Shown in pieces: positions 22,829 through 33,829 of a stretch of DNA of 64,000 nucleotides. Below the pieces are notes generated by a model. The model made no database searches, was not told the DNA's origin, and worked only from the letters and a program-made list of their open reading frames with translations. Numbering within the stretch: position 1 is the first letter of the stretch; each line of letters opens with the position of its first letter. This stretch comes from Pseudofabraea citricarpa. Lineage: Eukaryota; Ascomycota; Leotiomycetes; Helotiales; Dermateaceae. The position numbers and the translations under genes are program-made. The stretch is taken from NCBI GenBank assembly GCA_029641185.1, contig JAPWGK010000030.1, positions 1 through 64,000 of the forward strand, in the 5' to 3' direction.

Positions 22829-24226
22829 CGTCAAGGTTTAAAAGTAACGAAAAGAATGTATGTTGTTGTGAATGAGCGTCTAGTCAATAGAAATGAATGT
22901 GAAGCTGTCAAAGCAAGGAATGTGTGATGATGATGAGGAGAGAGATGTAGATCTCAGAAGGTCTTATGTAGAAAGTTATACAGTTGAAATTCGACAAACT
23001 AGTCAACGAGGATCCTCTTGGCAAAACTCGTAACTACATTCGAAGGATTGAACCAGATCTTTGAATCCCATCCTGATGTCATCTCGTACTTCTTCAGATT
23101 GATTCAGGAGCATTTACTTGGGACACCCAACCCGTGTTGTGAGCACCCGGGCAGTTAGAAATCCGCAGTTGTATGATATGATCCTACTAGTATGGCCTTT
23201 GCTTATCGAGTGGTCATATTTTCCAGGGTACAGGACATTTAATGGTAGGTGCACAGGTCATAGTGTACAAGTCGGCATTCTGCCGTAGAAGAGACGGTTT
23301 GGATACGGAGTTCGACAATGCACCCGTTTCGGATATTCGGAAAGTATATTATAGAGTTTGCGGGTGGCGCAGAGATCGTTCTGTGAACATCTTTCTTTCA
23401 CAAGGCTTACTCGTGATAGCATGATTAAATTTAGACATAATAGAGTGCATAAACAACAAGCCACTCGCTTCGCTAAGGACAGGCATGTGTTATCAAGGCC
23501 AAGATTTATGTCAAGTTCAAAACAGATGTAAATAATGAAGAATAAGCAAATGAAGTAGGAGCTAATTCTTCGGCCGAAGTCCTTGGTTCGGTCATCTTAA
23601 TAAGTCTAATCTTTAGGCGGACTTTGGACGAACGCGGCCAACAAACTCACTTTGAGTATAATCATACGACATGATATTGTGGGGTCGAATCCTACGATGA
23701 TCAAACATGGCAGGCGATTCTGGGGATGATGCTGGTCACGAGTAAAGTTTTCCGAACTTTGCCATCAACCTCAGACGGACCGAAGTAACCGGGAAATCCT
23801 TCGAAGCTTGGTTCCACTTGCGATAGGCCTCAACGGTCGCTTAATGCATACATCGCTAATTCTCTTAATCTAACTGGCTCTTCGATGCCTAAGCATTGCT
23901 TGACCGTGCGCAGAAAATGCTCATTTCCCAAATTGGCAGGCAAACTTGAACTTTCGAGCATTCAATGACCGTGCGTAAGAATGTTCATCTCCCAAACTGG
24001 CAGGCCGTACCCGACCAACTCTTCATCTTGCATTTTCCGAAGGGGAAACAAACTTAGCAATGACATAATGTTGTAATGGAAATTAAAAATTAAAATCACA
24101 GATTGCAAATGGGAAAAACCATAGAGAACCAAGTGATATTGAATGCTGAATAAATTTTACTTCTGTGACTCCAGTAATCTTCTGACCAAAAAACAAAACC
24201 CTCCCGATTGCCCGTTGAACCCAAAT
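22829..24226. other. Intergenic, 1.4 kb, with diverged direct repeat
   Basis: Upstream region of the aerolysin-like gene and downstream of the small secreted protein gene. Contains a 12-nt palindrome (CTTCGGCCGAAG, near 23569) and the direct repeat listed next. No supported gene. Confidence 0.5.
23893..24005. repeat. Imperfect ~48-bp direct repeat
   Basis: Copies at 23893-23941 and 23958-24005, both starting GCATT and sharing TGACCGTGCG and the end GGCAGGC. Most differences are transitions (C/T, A/G). Possibly a tandem duplication decaying by C-to-T change; no function seen. Confidence 0.6.
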
Positions 24227-24577
24227 CTACCATCCCCACATATTCCCGATCGTACAAGAAGCACCTTGAGGTAGCTGGCAAGGAGAATCAACAGCAGGAG
24301 CCTGGAAACAAGCATATTTGTCTGCATAAGCAACACAGACATCTTTGAGAATGGTGCCTCCTGCTGTTTGACTAAGTACGTAATCTTGGTTCACAACAGT
24401 TTGAGTGTTGGAATCACGCGACCTCCACTCCCATGTGCTGTCAGATGTGCTGAAGAATCTGAAGCCGGTAATAGCATCATCTGTAGGATTGGCGATGGGA
24501 GTGCATGTTGCGATATCTGACGTTTGTGCTGCAGCCAGTGCAGCTGTGAGGAGTAAAGTGATTGTTGGGAAAAGCAT
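24227..24577 (-). CDS. Small secreted cysteine-containing protein
   Basis: Single-exon 116-aa ORF with a clear signal peptide (MLFPTITLLLTAALAAAQ), leaving a mature chain of about 98 residues with five cysteines (TCTP, DVCVAY, YACFQ, SPCQL, ASCTI). The four last cysteines fall in the C-terminal third, so at least two disulfides are plausible. No enzymatic motif. Its size, export signal and location in an accessory region make it an effector-like candidate, but nothing ties it to a host. It may be expressed independently of the aerolysin-like gene, whose start lies 1.4 kb away on the same strand. Confidence 0.6.
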   Translation of the reverse strand: MLFPTITLLLTAALAAAQTSDIATCTPIANPTDDAITGFRFFSTSDSTWEWRSRDSNTQTVVNQDYVLSQTAGGTILKDVCVAYADKYACFQAPAVDSPCQLPQGASCTIGNMWGW

Positions 24578-25389
24578 CTACAAAGTCAGATGATTACGCG
24601 ATATACTCAGCAGCCAAACTCACGATGTAGTGTTGACAAAACAGTAATTCAGTCTTCAAAAGAATGTGGCTGGATTTTAAAGAAAGTAATTGGAAGTGAA
24701 GTGAATGAATGATGAATGAATAAATCTACCGAGGAGCAGTTCTTAACACTTTTGTACTTCCTACCTGGAAGCACCGGAGCATCCTCCTACTCTAAATGTG
24801 AATCTTTGTGGATAATGCAGCACTGACCAATTATTTACAAAATCCTACAAGAGGTTGTAGATGAAACCCGGCGAGCTCGTATTCATCTCAACTCGGAAGG
24901 CTTGGCCAATGTGGGGTCCTATCGTCATCGTCATCACCTGATTTCCCCCATTCATCCTTCCACCAAGACTTTTATTTTTCGGCTTTGGGTTCGGAGTTAT
25001 AGTCTGGGGTTTTCGTTACGTGGCTGGGGTGGTAAAAGTATTAAGCCGGCCTTGTGAAAGCACACCGAAGGATTTGTTTCCGAACAATGATCTCCACCAG
25101 CATCCCCATTCGAAACAGGAGGCGCAGAGCGATTAAGCGAGCAGGCTGACTGATTCCAAGCCTCCTGACAACATTCTTCTAGATCTTTTAGAGTTTGGTA
25201 TTAATCAAGTTAATGCATCGCATAGCGAGAAAGTGGTGGTCTTCCACAAAAGGATCAAACTGACATCTAAGCAGATCGCGAGGCAAATACTCCCTCCTAT
25301 AAAGAGTATTATCAAGCTAGTTGTGCAACCATCATTTGATATCACCTATTACTTTCATTCAAGTCACTCATTCTTTTAAATCAACTACA
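24578..25389. promoter_or_regulatory. Intergenic between divergent secreted-protein genes
   Basis: Lies between the start of the small secreted protein (minus) and the GH5 enzyme (plus), so it holds both promoters. A TATAAAGAG sequence near 25297-25305, about 85 bp upstream of the GH5 ATG, is a plausible TATA element. No gene inside. Confidence 0.45.
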
Positions 25390-26613
25390 ATGCATTCTTT
25401 TAAGTTTTTACCATCGTTTCTGACTCTTTTGGGCCTCGTCAGTTGGGCTGCAGCTATCAGTAGCCCAATGAAAACATCTGGCCGATGGATTGTTGACGCC
25501 AACAATCAACGTGTAAAGCTACGATGTGTGAACTGGGCTGGGCATATGGAGATGCATATTCCCGAGGGTCTGCAACATCAACCCATCAACACCATCACTG
25601 CCTGGATTGCTTCCAATGGTTTCAACTGTGTTCGACTCACATACTCTGTGGATATGGCAATCAATCCAGATGTCATGGTCGCTGATGCATTCACCTCGGG
25701 TGGCCAAGCTGCTGGCCTTACCACTGAGGTCACTCAGGGCATCTATCAATTGGTCCAAGAGAAGAATGGCTTTGTTGCTAATTCTACGGTCTTGGATGTG
25801 TACCAAGAAATAATCCGTTCTCTTGAAAGACAAAATATTATGGTGGTCCTTGATAACCACGTGTCTAAAGCTTCATGGTGTTGTGGTGGAGCAGATGGTA
25901 ATGGATGGTTCGGTGATGGAACCGACAATGCAAACTCCCGCTTCTTCGACGTAGATCTCTGGAAAGCCGGTCTACGTAACATATCAGCGATGACATTACA
26001 ACAGCACCCAAATGTTATTGGCATGTCCCTTCGCAACGAACTGCGTCCCGCCTCTGGCCAAAACAAAGGCAACGATGAATGGTACAGGTTGAGCGAAGAA
26101 GGTGCTAACGTCATCCATGATAACAATCCAAATCTTCTGATTGTTGTCGGTGGGGTGAATTACGCCACCGATTCTTCATTTTTGTTTAGCAGGGCTTTCA
26201 ACCGTGATGCCTTTGCTGACAAGGTGGTTTGGGAGTTCCACTCATACATGTGGTCTTACGGAAAAGACACCAGTACTAATTGCGCATCTCTTACCAAGAA
26301 GATTGGAAATGATGTCGGGTTCCTCTTGACTGAGAATCAACCCTACACAGGTCCTCTATGGCTTAGCGAGTTTGGCATTGATCAAAGCATTTCTGCAGAT
26401 GATCGGACATATATGAATTGTTTGGTGGACTACATGACAGGAAATGATGCTGATTGGGCTGTGTGGGCTTTGCAGGGAACATATTATGTTCGCGATGGCC
26501 AGACGGATCTGAGCGAATCATTTGGAGTGTTGAATGATAATTGGAGTGACTGGAGAAACCCAGAATTCAAGACTTTGCTGGGAGAGATGTGGAATGTCAA
26601 CCAGGGAATTTAG
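25390..26613 (+). CDS. GH5 endoglucanase-like glycoside hydrolase, secreted
   Basis: Intronless 407-aa secreted enzyme. Signal peptide MHSFKFLPSFLTLLGLVSWAAA; the frame is open upstream to 25321 but the ATG at 25390 gives the export signal. The GH5 TIM-barrel landmarks follow in order: GFNCVRLTYSVDMAI near residue 78 (strand 2-3 Arg), VVLDNHVSKASWCCGG near 155 (the conserved His of strand 4 region), GMSLRNELRP near 215 with the acid/base Glu, VVWEFHSYMWSYG near 280 and LWLSEFGID near 320 with the nucleophile Glu. Fungal enzymes of this group hydrolyse beta-1,4-glucans in plant cell walls; precise substrate cannot be read from sequence. No carbohydrate-binding module is visible. Confidence 0.93.
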   Translation: MHSFKFLPSFLTLLGLVSWAAAISSPMKTSGRWIVDANNQRVKLRCVNWAGHMEMHIPEGLQHQPINTITAWIASNGFNCVRLTYSVDMAINPDVMVADAFTSGGQAAGLTTEVTQGIYQLVQEKNGFVANSTVLDVYQEIIRSLERQNIMVVLDNHVSKASWCCGGADGNGWFGDGTDNANSRFFDVDLWKAGLRNISAMTLQQHPNVIGMSLRNELRPASGQNKGNDEWYRLSEEGANVIHDNNPNLLIVVGGVNYATDSSFLFSRAFNRDAFADKVVWEFHSYMWSYGKDTSTNCASLTKKIGNDVGFLLTENQPYTGPLWLSEFGIDQSISADDRTYMNCLVDYMTGNDADWAVWALQGTYYVRDGQTDLSESFGVLNDNWSDWRNPEFKTLLGEMWNVNQGI

Positions 26614-27414
26614 TTGTTCGAGATTGTTTATTTGTTTTTGTTTTGCAGTTAAATTAAGCGACGATTTCATGAACGGATATTTTCAATTCTACTCTTACCT
26701 TTTACTCTCCATTCGTAAGACTCTCTATTCATAAGCTTTACCTACCATCCTAATTTTAGTTAGTTTAGAGTATAATAGATGATTTTGGTTTATTTTGTTT
26801 TGCGAATGCGGTATATCCAAACAATGACTTGTCATTTGGATACTTGAGTTTTGCGAGAAAAATGACGACCAGATAATTTCCAGCATTGACTTTCACTTGA
26901 ATTCTAGCTGTGTGGTTGAATAATCCCCTTTCAACTATAACCTGCCTTGTTATCCTTTGAATAATTCACATGCGTGTTAAATGCGATCATTGGTAGAGGT
27001 AGAGATAGAGTCTACCAGCGAAAACTACGCTCTTCTACCGCCAAGTTAGCTTTTCAAACTATAGAAATAATTTTAAAGAGTAAAGTCGCGTATGAAAGTG
27101 CAAGGCGCATCTCGCAGCCAATAATATTAGAAAATCAACAAGGATTGAGCTATATAGCTCAACCCATCAAAAAAGCCTGAGCCACAAGAATATCACTCGA
27201 CGGATTGAGCAGTCCGATGAAGTCATTTGCGCCTCTATTACAGTTTACCTGTTTCCTCCTCCTAATTCGTCACAAGAAAGCAGTCATATACTAAACATAC
27301 ACAATAAAGATACATCGAACCTTAAACTTCAATCCAGAAAGCTTTTGCGATTGATGGCTCCCAGCATTTGATCCCAACCCGCCAAAACCGCGCCAAGACC
27401 AGAGCATAATTGCG
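26614..27414. other. Intergenic between convergent genes
   Basis: 3' regions of the GH5 enzyme and the lipoate ligase. Only short unsupported ORFs (such as 26974-27180). Confidence 0.5.
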
Positions 27415-28696
27415 TTAAGCAACATTCCCAAAGAGTTTGTTGAGCCACTTAGAGACAGCTTTCAGCTCTTGATTGCCATCTGATGTACCAAGTATATCCG
27501 CCCAGTCCTTTATTTCGTGGAGAGGCCTATCGAGCTTCTCGGAAGTGAGGCGGTAATCCTGACCAGGCATACTGACATCGATATGCCCAATGCTTCCATT
27601 CCGAGCAGTGAATGTCGCATTGACCTGTTTCGTCAGTATGGCAGTGTTGAAGCTAAGTATGTGTCACTCACTTCAGATAGGTCGGCTGGAAAGGGAGGCC
27701 GCGGTCTTGGATCTTCTTCGGTCTCATGTGTAGAAAATGTGAACTGAGGAGTCTGAGAGTATATCCAGTCCAGGGACTATGCACTATTAGCACCTGCAAC
27801 TCGGCCAACGGATGGATTTCCATCTATTTGGACGAAGTACGCACCCTCAATTCAGCTAGACCCTTCGAGATCTCAGGAACATTCCCAACTTCGTCCTCCA
27901 GCAACATTGCATCCCCAGAGTCATACAGTTGTCCGAACTCGGAAACGACAGCCTGTTCAAACTCGGCATTTGTGATATTGGCATTGGCAATTGGTGAACT
28001 GACACTGTCGACTCCCCGGGCTTTGATGTAAGGTTTCGCGGGCGACCGCAGATATTGCGAGATAGACCCAATGTTGGGCGACGACAACAAACAGGTTCCG
28101 TGATGCACAGATCTCAGGCGAGTAAGCTTGTATGCCGAGCCAGAAATTTTCAATGGTCGTGGCCCAACTTCTGCGGGCTCCAGGACAATATCATGTCTCT
28201 CGTTGACCTTTGCTCGACCAACGCCTAACGACCGGAGAGCTTGAACAACCATTTCCGCATGCTTATCCCGATCAAAAGCATGCGTGGGACAGATAACACT
28301 GTAGTTGACATTGCCCTCGTCATGAAAGACCGTACCTCCACCAGATCTGCGGCGTACCAACGAGACATCCTGCACGCCCGTGTTGGCCTTCAGCAAGCCA
28401 AGATTGACCTCGAGCCAAGGGTTCTGGTTCCTGCCAATAACGATGCATGGCCGATTCGTATAAAGGAAGAGGATGTTCGATTCGGGCGGGGTCTTCTGGA
28501 GTAGGAAGTGCTCAATGGACAGGTTGAGGTAGGGATCGCGGCTTCGAGAGATGTAGACCTGGGCGCTGTTCGCGGGATTCGTTGCTGCCTTTACAAGGTC
28601 AGAATAGCATCGCGCATGAAAGCGAGTTGATGACGCGGGGCTGGCGATGCCATTTGATGCACGCAGCAGGGAGTGGAAATGTCGGGATGGAGACAT
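27415..28696 (-). CDS. Lipoate-protein ligase A, mitochondrial
   Basis: Predicted 388-aa enzyme that activates lipoate and transfers it to lipoyl domains of the 2-oxoacid dehydrogenases and glycine cleavage H protein. Exons (minus strand): 28696-27845, 27776-27672, 27624-27415, all phase 0. The first ~45 residues ([16 protein letters not shown], Arg/Ser-rich, no acids) look like a mitochondrial targeting presequence. Signature motifs: [32 protein letters not shown] (lipoate-binding GGG loop), and KISGSAYK with the catalytic lysine. The C-terminal exons encode an LplA accessory-like domain ([17 protein letters not shown]). The ORF extends upstream of 28696 only to a TTG, so this ATG is preferred. 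Similar in size to yeast Aim22. Confidence 0.93.
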
Positions 28697-29243
28697 GTAG
28701 CCATCTTCATGATGCTGCAATAATTTTTGGTTTTGGTGAGCGCGGGCAAAAAATACCGGCGTTCAAGGGTTCAAGGCCCAGACTCAGGAACAACTTTAAG
28801 GTTCTGCCGAGCATCTCCTCCGCCCTCCGCATTGCATCCTTCACCCTCTTCTTCTTCTTCTTCTTCTCCTCCTCCTCCACACACAGCAAACAGCAAACAG
28901 CAAACAGCAATCCTCAACCAGCGTGGAGCATCCAGAATCCTGTAGGATTACCCCATATGTTTCTTCGTCACCCCTGATGCCACATGTGTCTGCTCCAAAC
29001 AGAGATGTGCTGAGCTCCATCCAAAACCAGGTGGACTGAGACTGAGAGGATCGTACTGGGAGAAGATACAGATGGTGGTGGTGGTGTATCATTGTTCATC
29101 GACACATCCAGCGTCACAACAAATAGAAAGTCAACCCTGCCAGCGTTGATCTGGGCAAGAAGCCACCTCCATTCCATTCCCGCCCTGCCGTGACATCATC
29201 CTCAATCTGAGCTCAACAGTTCAATGTCAACAAACCACAGCCT
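28697..29243. other. Divergent promoter with simple repeats
   Basis: Separates the lipoate ligase (minus) and the 29244 gene (plus). Contains a (TTC)n/(TCC)n run at about 28847-28878 and four units of CAGCAAA at 28884-28910. Long polypyrimidine tracts of this kind are common in fungal promoters. Confidence 0.6.
28884..28910. repeat. CAGCAAA tandem repeat, ~4 units
   Basis: Four near-exact heptamer units directly downstream of a TTC/TCC microsatellite. Likely replication slippage; no coding role. Confidence 0.8.
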
Positions 29244-29917
29244 ATGCCAGAAGCAACTCAAATCAATTTACTAAACGCATCACCAACTGTCCGTTCGAAA
29301 ATGAGCAAGATGGGCGGAGGATTACCACTTCCCACTGCAGAGAAGCGCTCTGAGATTGATGCTCGTCTTGAGGACCTGATTAAGTAAGCCTCTCAACATG
29401 CGCTGTATCGTCATGCTCATCCATGTTGTCCAGTGCCATCACAGACCATCCATTGTGGGAAGGGCCTGGACTGGACAATGTTCATCCCACCTTATATCAT
29501 GTGTGGGACTTTGTCAACCGCTCAAGATACAGACTTTCCGAGTTCGAGAACATTCAGAAAGGACTTCCAGTTGAGCTCCCAGACCAATTTCGACCACCGT
29601 CAGGTAAGTTGTCGGATAACCAGAACCCGATTGAGACTCTCATACAGATACCCAACCATGCAGGCACAGGTGATGCGGCGGCTTTGGAAGTATTTCAAGA
29701 TGTCTGTGGTAGGACAGTCATGGCGAGGCTTCTGATTACAGATAAAACTGGCAACACGGCAATTATGACGGGTGCCCAACCACCCACAATTGATTTCGGA
29801 GACGATTGTAGGAGCAAATTGGTGGAGCTGGAAAAATCTCTTCCAGAGGGACAGATGACGGCAGGAGTCATGGCTTCTGGCTTACCGGAATTCCTGGATA
29901 TGGGCGGTAAGAGTTAG
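29244..29917 (+). CDS. Conserved-looking fungal protein, unknown
   Basis: Predicted protein of about 190-210 residues; exon 1 29244-29383, exon 2 from 29434. The start MPEATQINLLNASPTVRSKM is followed by GGGLPLPTAEKRSEID, then HPLWEGPGLDNVHPTLYHVW and DFVNRSRYRLSEFENIQKG, which look strongly constrained and which I recall from other ascomycete proteins of unknown role. A 60-nt candidate intron (29604-29663, GTAAGT..CAG) is a multiple of three, so both spliced and retained forms stay in frame. The 3' end is uncertain: good splice signals (GTACGC at about 29969, TCCTAAC branch, acceptor near 30019) lie beyond the stop at 29917, so the real gene may end further right. Confidence 0.65.
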
Positions 29918-31236
29918 CGGGATCATTCGGACAAGAATCTCAGGACGCAAACAAGGGATTTCCAACGGTACGCAAATGACCTTTGATGAACATGTCCGAT
30001 GTGTCCTAACAAGATATAGATTATGGAAGTGATGCCAACATTTCATCTTCCTTCCACCATCAACATCGAAGGGTTTAAAACCTCGGCGCAAGTGTCTAAG
30101 CTTTGCAATTACCACGTGCATGCATGTGGAAGCATTCGCCGGGTATCTAGACCTGCCTCGCGGCTGTGTAACCATTAGTTTTCGAAGCAGCCTTGAGCGA
30201 TATAAGATCCGGCGATGCAGCGTATGGCTTGAGGTGGTGAGTGTCACCTTTCCCAAAAGAACTAGCATTGACAAAATTGCCTCGATATAGCCTCATTAGC
30301 TTCCTCTTCAACCATCCGTCCGTGCCACATTGTATTCAACTTCACCTTGTACAGCTGTGACAACGTGTAATATACATACTCGTAATTCATTCAATAAATG
30401 ACCGAATACCGTCAGCCAGTGTAGAACACAACAGTCTCCAGATTGAATCATCTACTGATACCAATCTCTCTTTCTCCACCACTCAACACGTGATCCATGT
30501 CCGATGTGCTGCATGTCAGCGAACGTCGTCACCACCTCCGCTTTCGAAGAGTGTCTACTGATTGGACTTCCCTCAGCCACAATTATGCACATAGGAACGA
30601 GCTTTCAGCCTTATTGGAACTCGCGTACTTCTCATGTCCCGATGCACATTTCTGACCACTTGCATCAAAGCTCTTCAAGCACTTCCAAGGCTATCTGCAC
30701 AAAGACTTTCTTCATTGCCACAAGATTAGTCTGGTCCGAGGGACTTACGATTATAGCTGAGGATATGTGGCTGGAAGCTGTGCAGCAATGCCTTAAGTGT
30801 GCCTTGTGCAATAGCTTTTGTGACTGACGATTGGCTATTGGAAAGTCGCACGGCATCCATCAGCACGACAGCCAGCTCTGCTAGTTCGACGACCACGAAC
30901 TTTGAAGGATCCGCCTTTCTTCAGATGGACTCGGGCTGGTAGGCAGCCGGAATTGTAGCACCGCAAAACTCACCACCTGTTGGTATGACTGTGCGTGGAC
31001 ACATTCCCAGCGGCTGAGGTTCTCAATTTCTCTACCACCCAAAAGTGATTGACCCGATCACTGCCAGTGTAAGAGGGGCTTATCTAGTCTTCTTACCTTG
31101 ATCCTCGTGTATGACATTTCCGCCTCTACTGAAGTTTCCTGATTTCAACAGATCGCGCCCACCAGGGCTTCTTCTGTCAAGGCCCAACATAATTAATAAT
31201 GGTCTAAGTGTTGCGTCCTTTATATCAGTTTCCAAG
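29918..31236. other. Intergenic, 1.3 kb
   Basis: Apart from possible extra 3' exons of the preceding gene near 29920-30080, I see nothing here; ORFs such as 30504-30827 lack any family-like sequence. Confidence 0.45.
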
Positions 31237-33342
31237 ATGATTGCATACTGGTTCTATCTCCTGCTTCTTCTTGCTCAGCCATCACTACAACAGAGGGATC
31301 CTCTGGACAACTTTTGTCGACGCTTTGGGCACCAGTCAGCTGTCGTTGATCGCAGGGTATATCTTGATGGTGGTCTAATAAATTGGAATCCGATATCTCA
31401 AAACCCGATCAATTATACAAGTGAGTCATGCCCACGGTCATCCTGTGATGGAGGTCTCGCATCACTACTCTTTGCTTGACTTTGTACCTTGGATTTGGCT
31501 AAAATTCCCCTAGATACCTGGTTACTCTACGGTGACCTCGATACAAGCCCAGCTGGAGTCGGAGTACCTCAATTACATGCGAACTTGTCGAAAAACGCTT
31601 CCCTTCCTGATGTGGCTGGCGGTGTACTTTGGGCTGATGAGGTCAACAAGAGGTTCTATGTCTACGGTGGAAATTACCACGACACACCAAATACTTACTC
31701 CTTGCTCTCCTACGATATTCTAAACGACCAGTGGGATTCTTTTGGGGTCCCATCAACCCCCATTTTCAGTGTCGCATATGGTGCAGGTGTGGGAATATCT
31801 GCGCTTGGGGAAGGATACGTGCTTGGAGGATGGTTGAGCAATTCATCTGTTCCAGGCTGGAGTGGCGAGCCTCTAGCGACAAGCACATTGATTAGATACG
31901 ACATGGATGCTCGTACATGGACGAACAACACTGGTCCGGACAACTCACCAAGGGCTGAGGGGGTTATGGTGTATATTCCGGCAGGTCGAGATGGACTCCT
32001 GGTACACTTTGGGGGGTTGACAACATCTTCTAATAACACCATCCAAGGATCTCCGATGAGCAAAATCGACATCTATGACATCGCGAGTTCAAGTTGGTAT
32101 ACTCAAACCGCAGTAGGAGAGGTCCCAGAAATGAGGAGGCGTTTCTGTGCTGGCGCGACATGGGCGCCAGATCAATCATCCTATAACATGTATGACCCCG
32201 CTCTCCGCCAGCCTCAAAAACGAACTTTTGCTAACCTAGCAGTTATCTATATGGTGGTGCTGGCTTCGATGCGAACGAGACTGGCTTTGATGACGTTTAT
32301 ATCCTGACACTTCCTTCCTTCACATGGATCAAATGGTGGCCAAGTGAACCTGGAGTCGGCAGGCCACATAATTCACTCACCTGCAACGTGATCGATGGCG
32401 CCCAGATGCTTATCGTTGGAGGCACATTTCCTCTATCAGACGACTGTGATAGTTCTGGAACATGGGGAATTCATAATTTAGACCTTGGAAAGCAGAATTC
32501 AAACAACGCCATGTGGAATGACTATCAACCAAACATCACCTCTTATGTTGTCCCGCCTGAAATCATCTCAGTTGTAGGAGGCTCGTAAGTAGTGCTTCTC
32601 TTGTCAATCGTCTACAGCTAACGAATATAGATCTCGGGGAGGTGCCACCGCGACAGCACCAGCCGCTGGATTTGACAATCGAGATCTTTCTGTATACTTT
32701 ACTCAGCGGGCAACTGTTGCATCTCGCACGCCTTCACTTCCTCCATCATCGAGTAACACATCGCCGAAATTGTCAACGGGCGCCATTGTAGGAATTGCTA
32801 TTGGTGGTGCAGCTGTCCTTCTAGGGCTTTTATTTGGTGTTTTCTGCTGCCTTCAACGGCGCAAGAGACAACGAACTGCATCTCAATCTCCAGGATTTTA
32901 TCCCAATGGAGTACAAGAGACTCAAGAATATCCGCAGTCGCCGCATAGTCCCTACTATCAGCAAGAACATTCACACTTCTTGCCTTCACAACATGATACT
33001 TCACTGTCAACTTCAAATCAAGTCACAAGTATCGCAGAACTCTCTGGAAACAGCTTGCCTTATCCAATACAAGAAGTCAAGAAATACGACTCTCCACCAC
33101 CGCCTAATGACGCCTCCTACACACTGCATGGGAACTGGGACCCTGAATCTCCAACGCAGCCCTACAGGTCGCCAGTATCCCCTAATTCCCTACATAATTC
33201 TGCCAGAACTGAAGGAACTACTGAATTAAGTGGTTCGAATCCACGCGTCTTTCATGATTCAGAGTTGTCACCGCCGACCGTCACAACATCCCGAACGAGG
33301 AAACCTACGACGTCAAACGAAAATCATCGGTCTCCATCTTAA
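31237..33342 (+). CDS. Kelch-type beta-propeller membrane protein
   Basis: Predicted 637-aa type I membrane protein. Exons: 31237-31420, 31514-32189, 32243-32584, 32631-33342, frame kept. Signal peptide MIAYWFYLLLLLAQPSLQ; the ectodomain (residues about 20-460) shows kelch landmarks with paired Gly and aromatic residues: RRVYLDGGLINW, FYVYGGNYHD, GEGYVLGGWLS, LLVHFGGLTTS, YLYGGAGFD, MLIVGGTFP. Several N-glycosylation sequons (NYT, NAS, NSS, NNT). One TM segment (GAIVGIAIGGAAVLLGLLFG) is followed by a basic stop-transfer CLQRRKRQR and a Pro/Ser/Gln-rich cytosolic tail. Such fungal proteins are thought to act at the cell surface in polarity or wall sensing; no partner can be inferred. Confidence 0.88.
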
Positions 33343-33829
33343 CGGTTAAGTGCTTAGGTTGTTTGTAAATACCCCCAGTGAAGTTCTGATTTTTGAATGA
33401 TTATAGCCGAAGGGACGGAATCTAAATGTATTGAGCTCCTTCTTTTAGCAATCTAAGCAGCCGGTTGATACCATTATGAGCAGGCTTTTATTTTTTGACT
33501 TGACTTCGGCCTTAAGTTTGGTAGGGACTTTCTTTTTTGAGCTCACTACTATTTTTTAGATGTTATTAATCCGTATGGGACCAAAATTTCCCCTCAAAGT
33601 AAGCCTTGACATATATCACGTGAACATAGGTCACATCCAAACTTTCACAGCTGACGCCTAATAATCTTTGTTTTCGATGTTTGTTTTCGATGATACATTC
33701 GGTGCAGCATAAGTAGGGCGCAGCCTAGTAAATAAACAGCCTCTAATATCATACAAAGTAAGAAGATATGCCCGCCCACTGCAATATTCCTCTTAATGAA
33801 TGATAGACATTCATTCCCCCACTCTCAAC
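33343..33829. other. Intergenic
   Basis: Between two plus-strand genes; AT-rich, with a repeated TTTTCGATG(T/A) at about 33671-33690. No gene seen. Confidence 0.45.

Noticed and set aside
29710..29742. GTAGGACAG..CAG as an intron
   Set aside because: 33 nt is too short for a fungal spliceosomal intron and the sequence reads through in frame.
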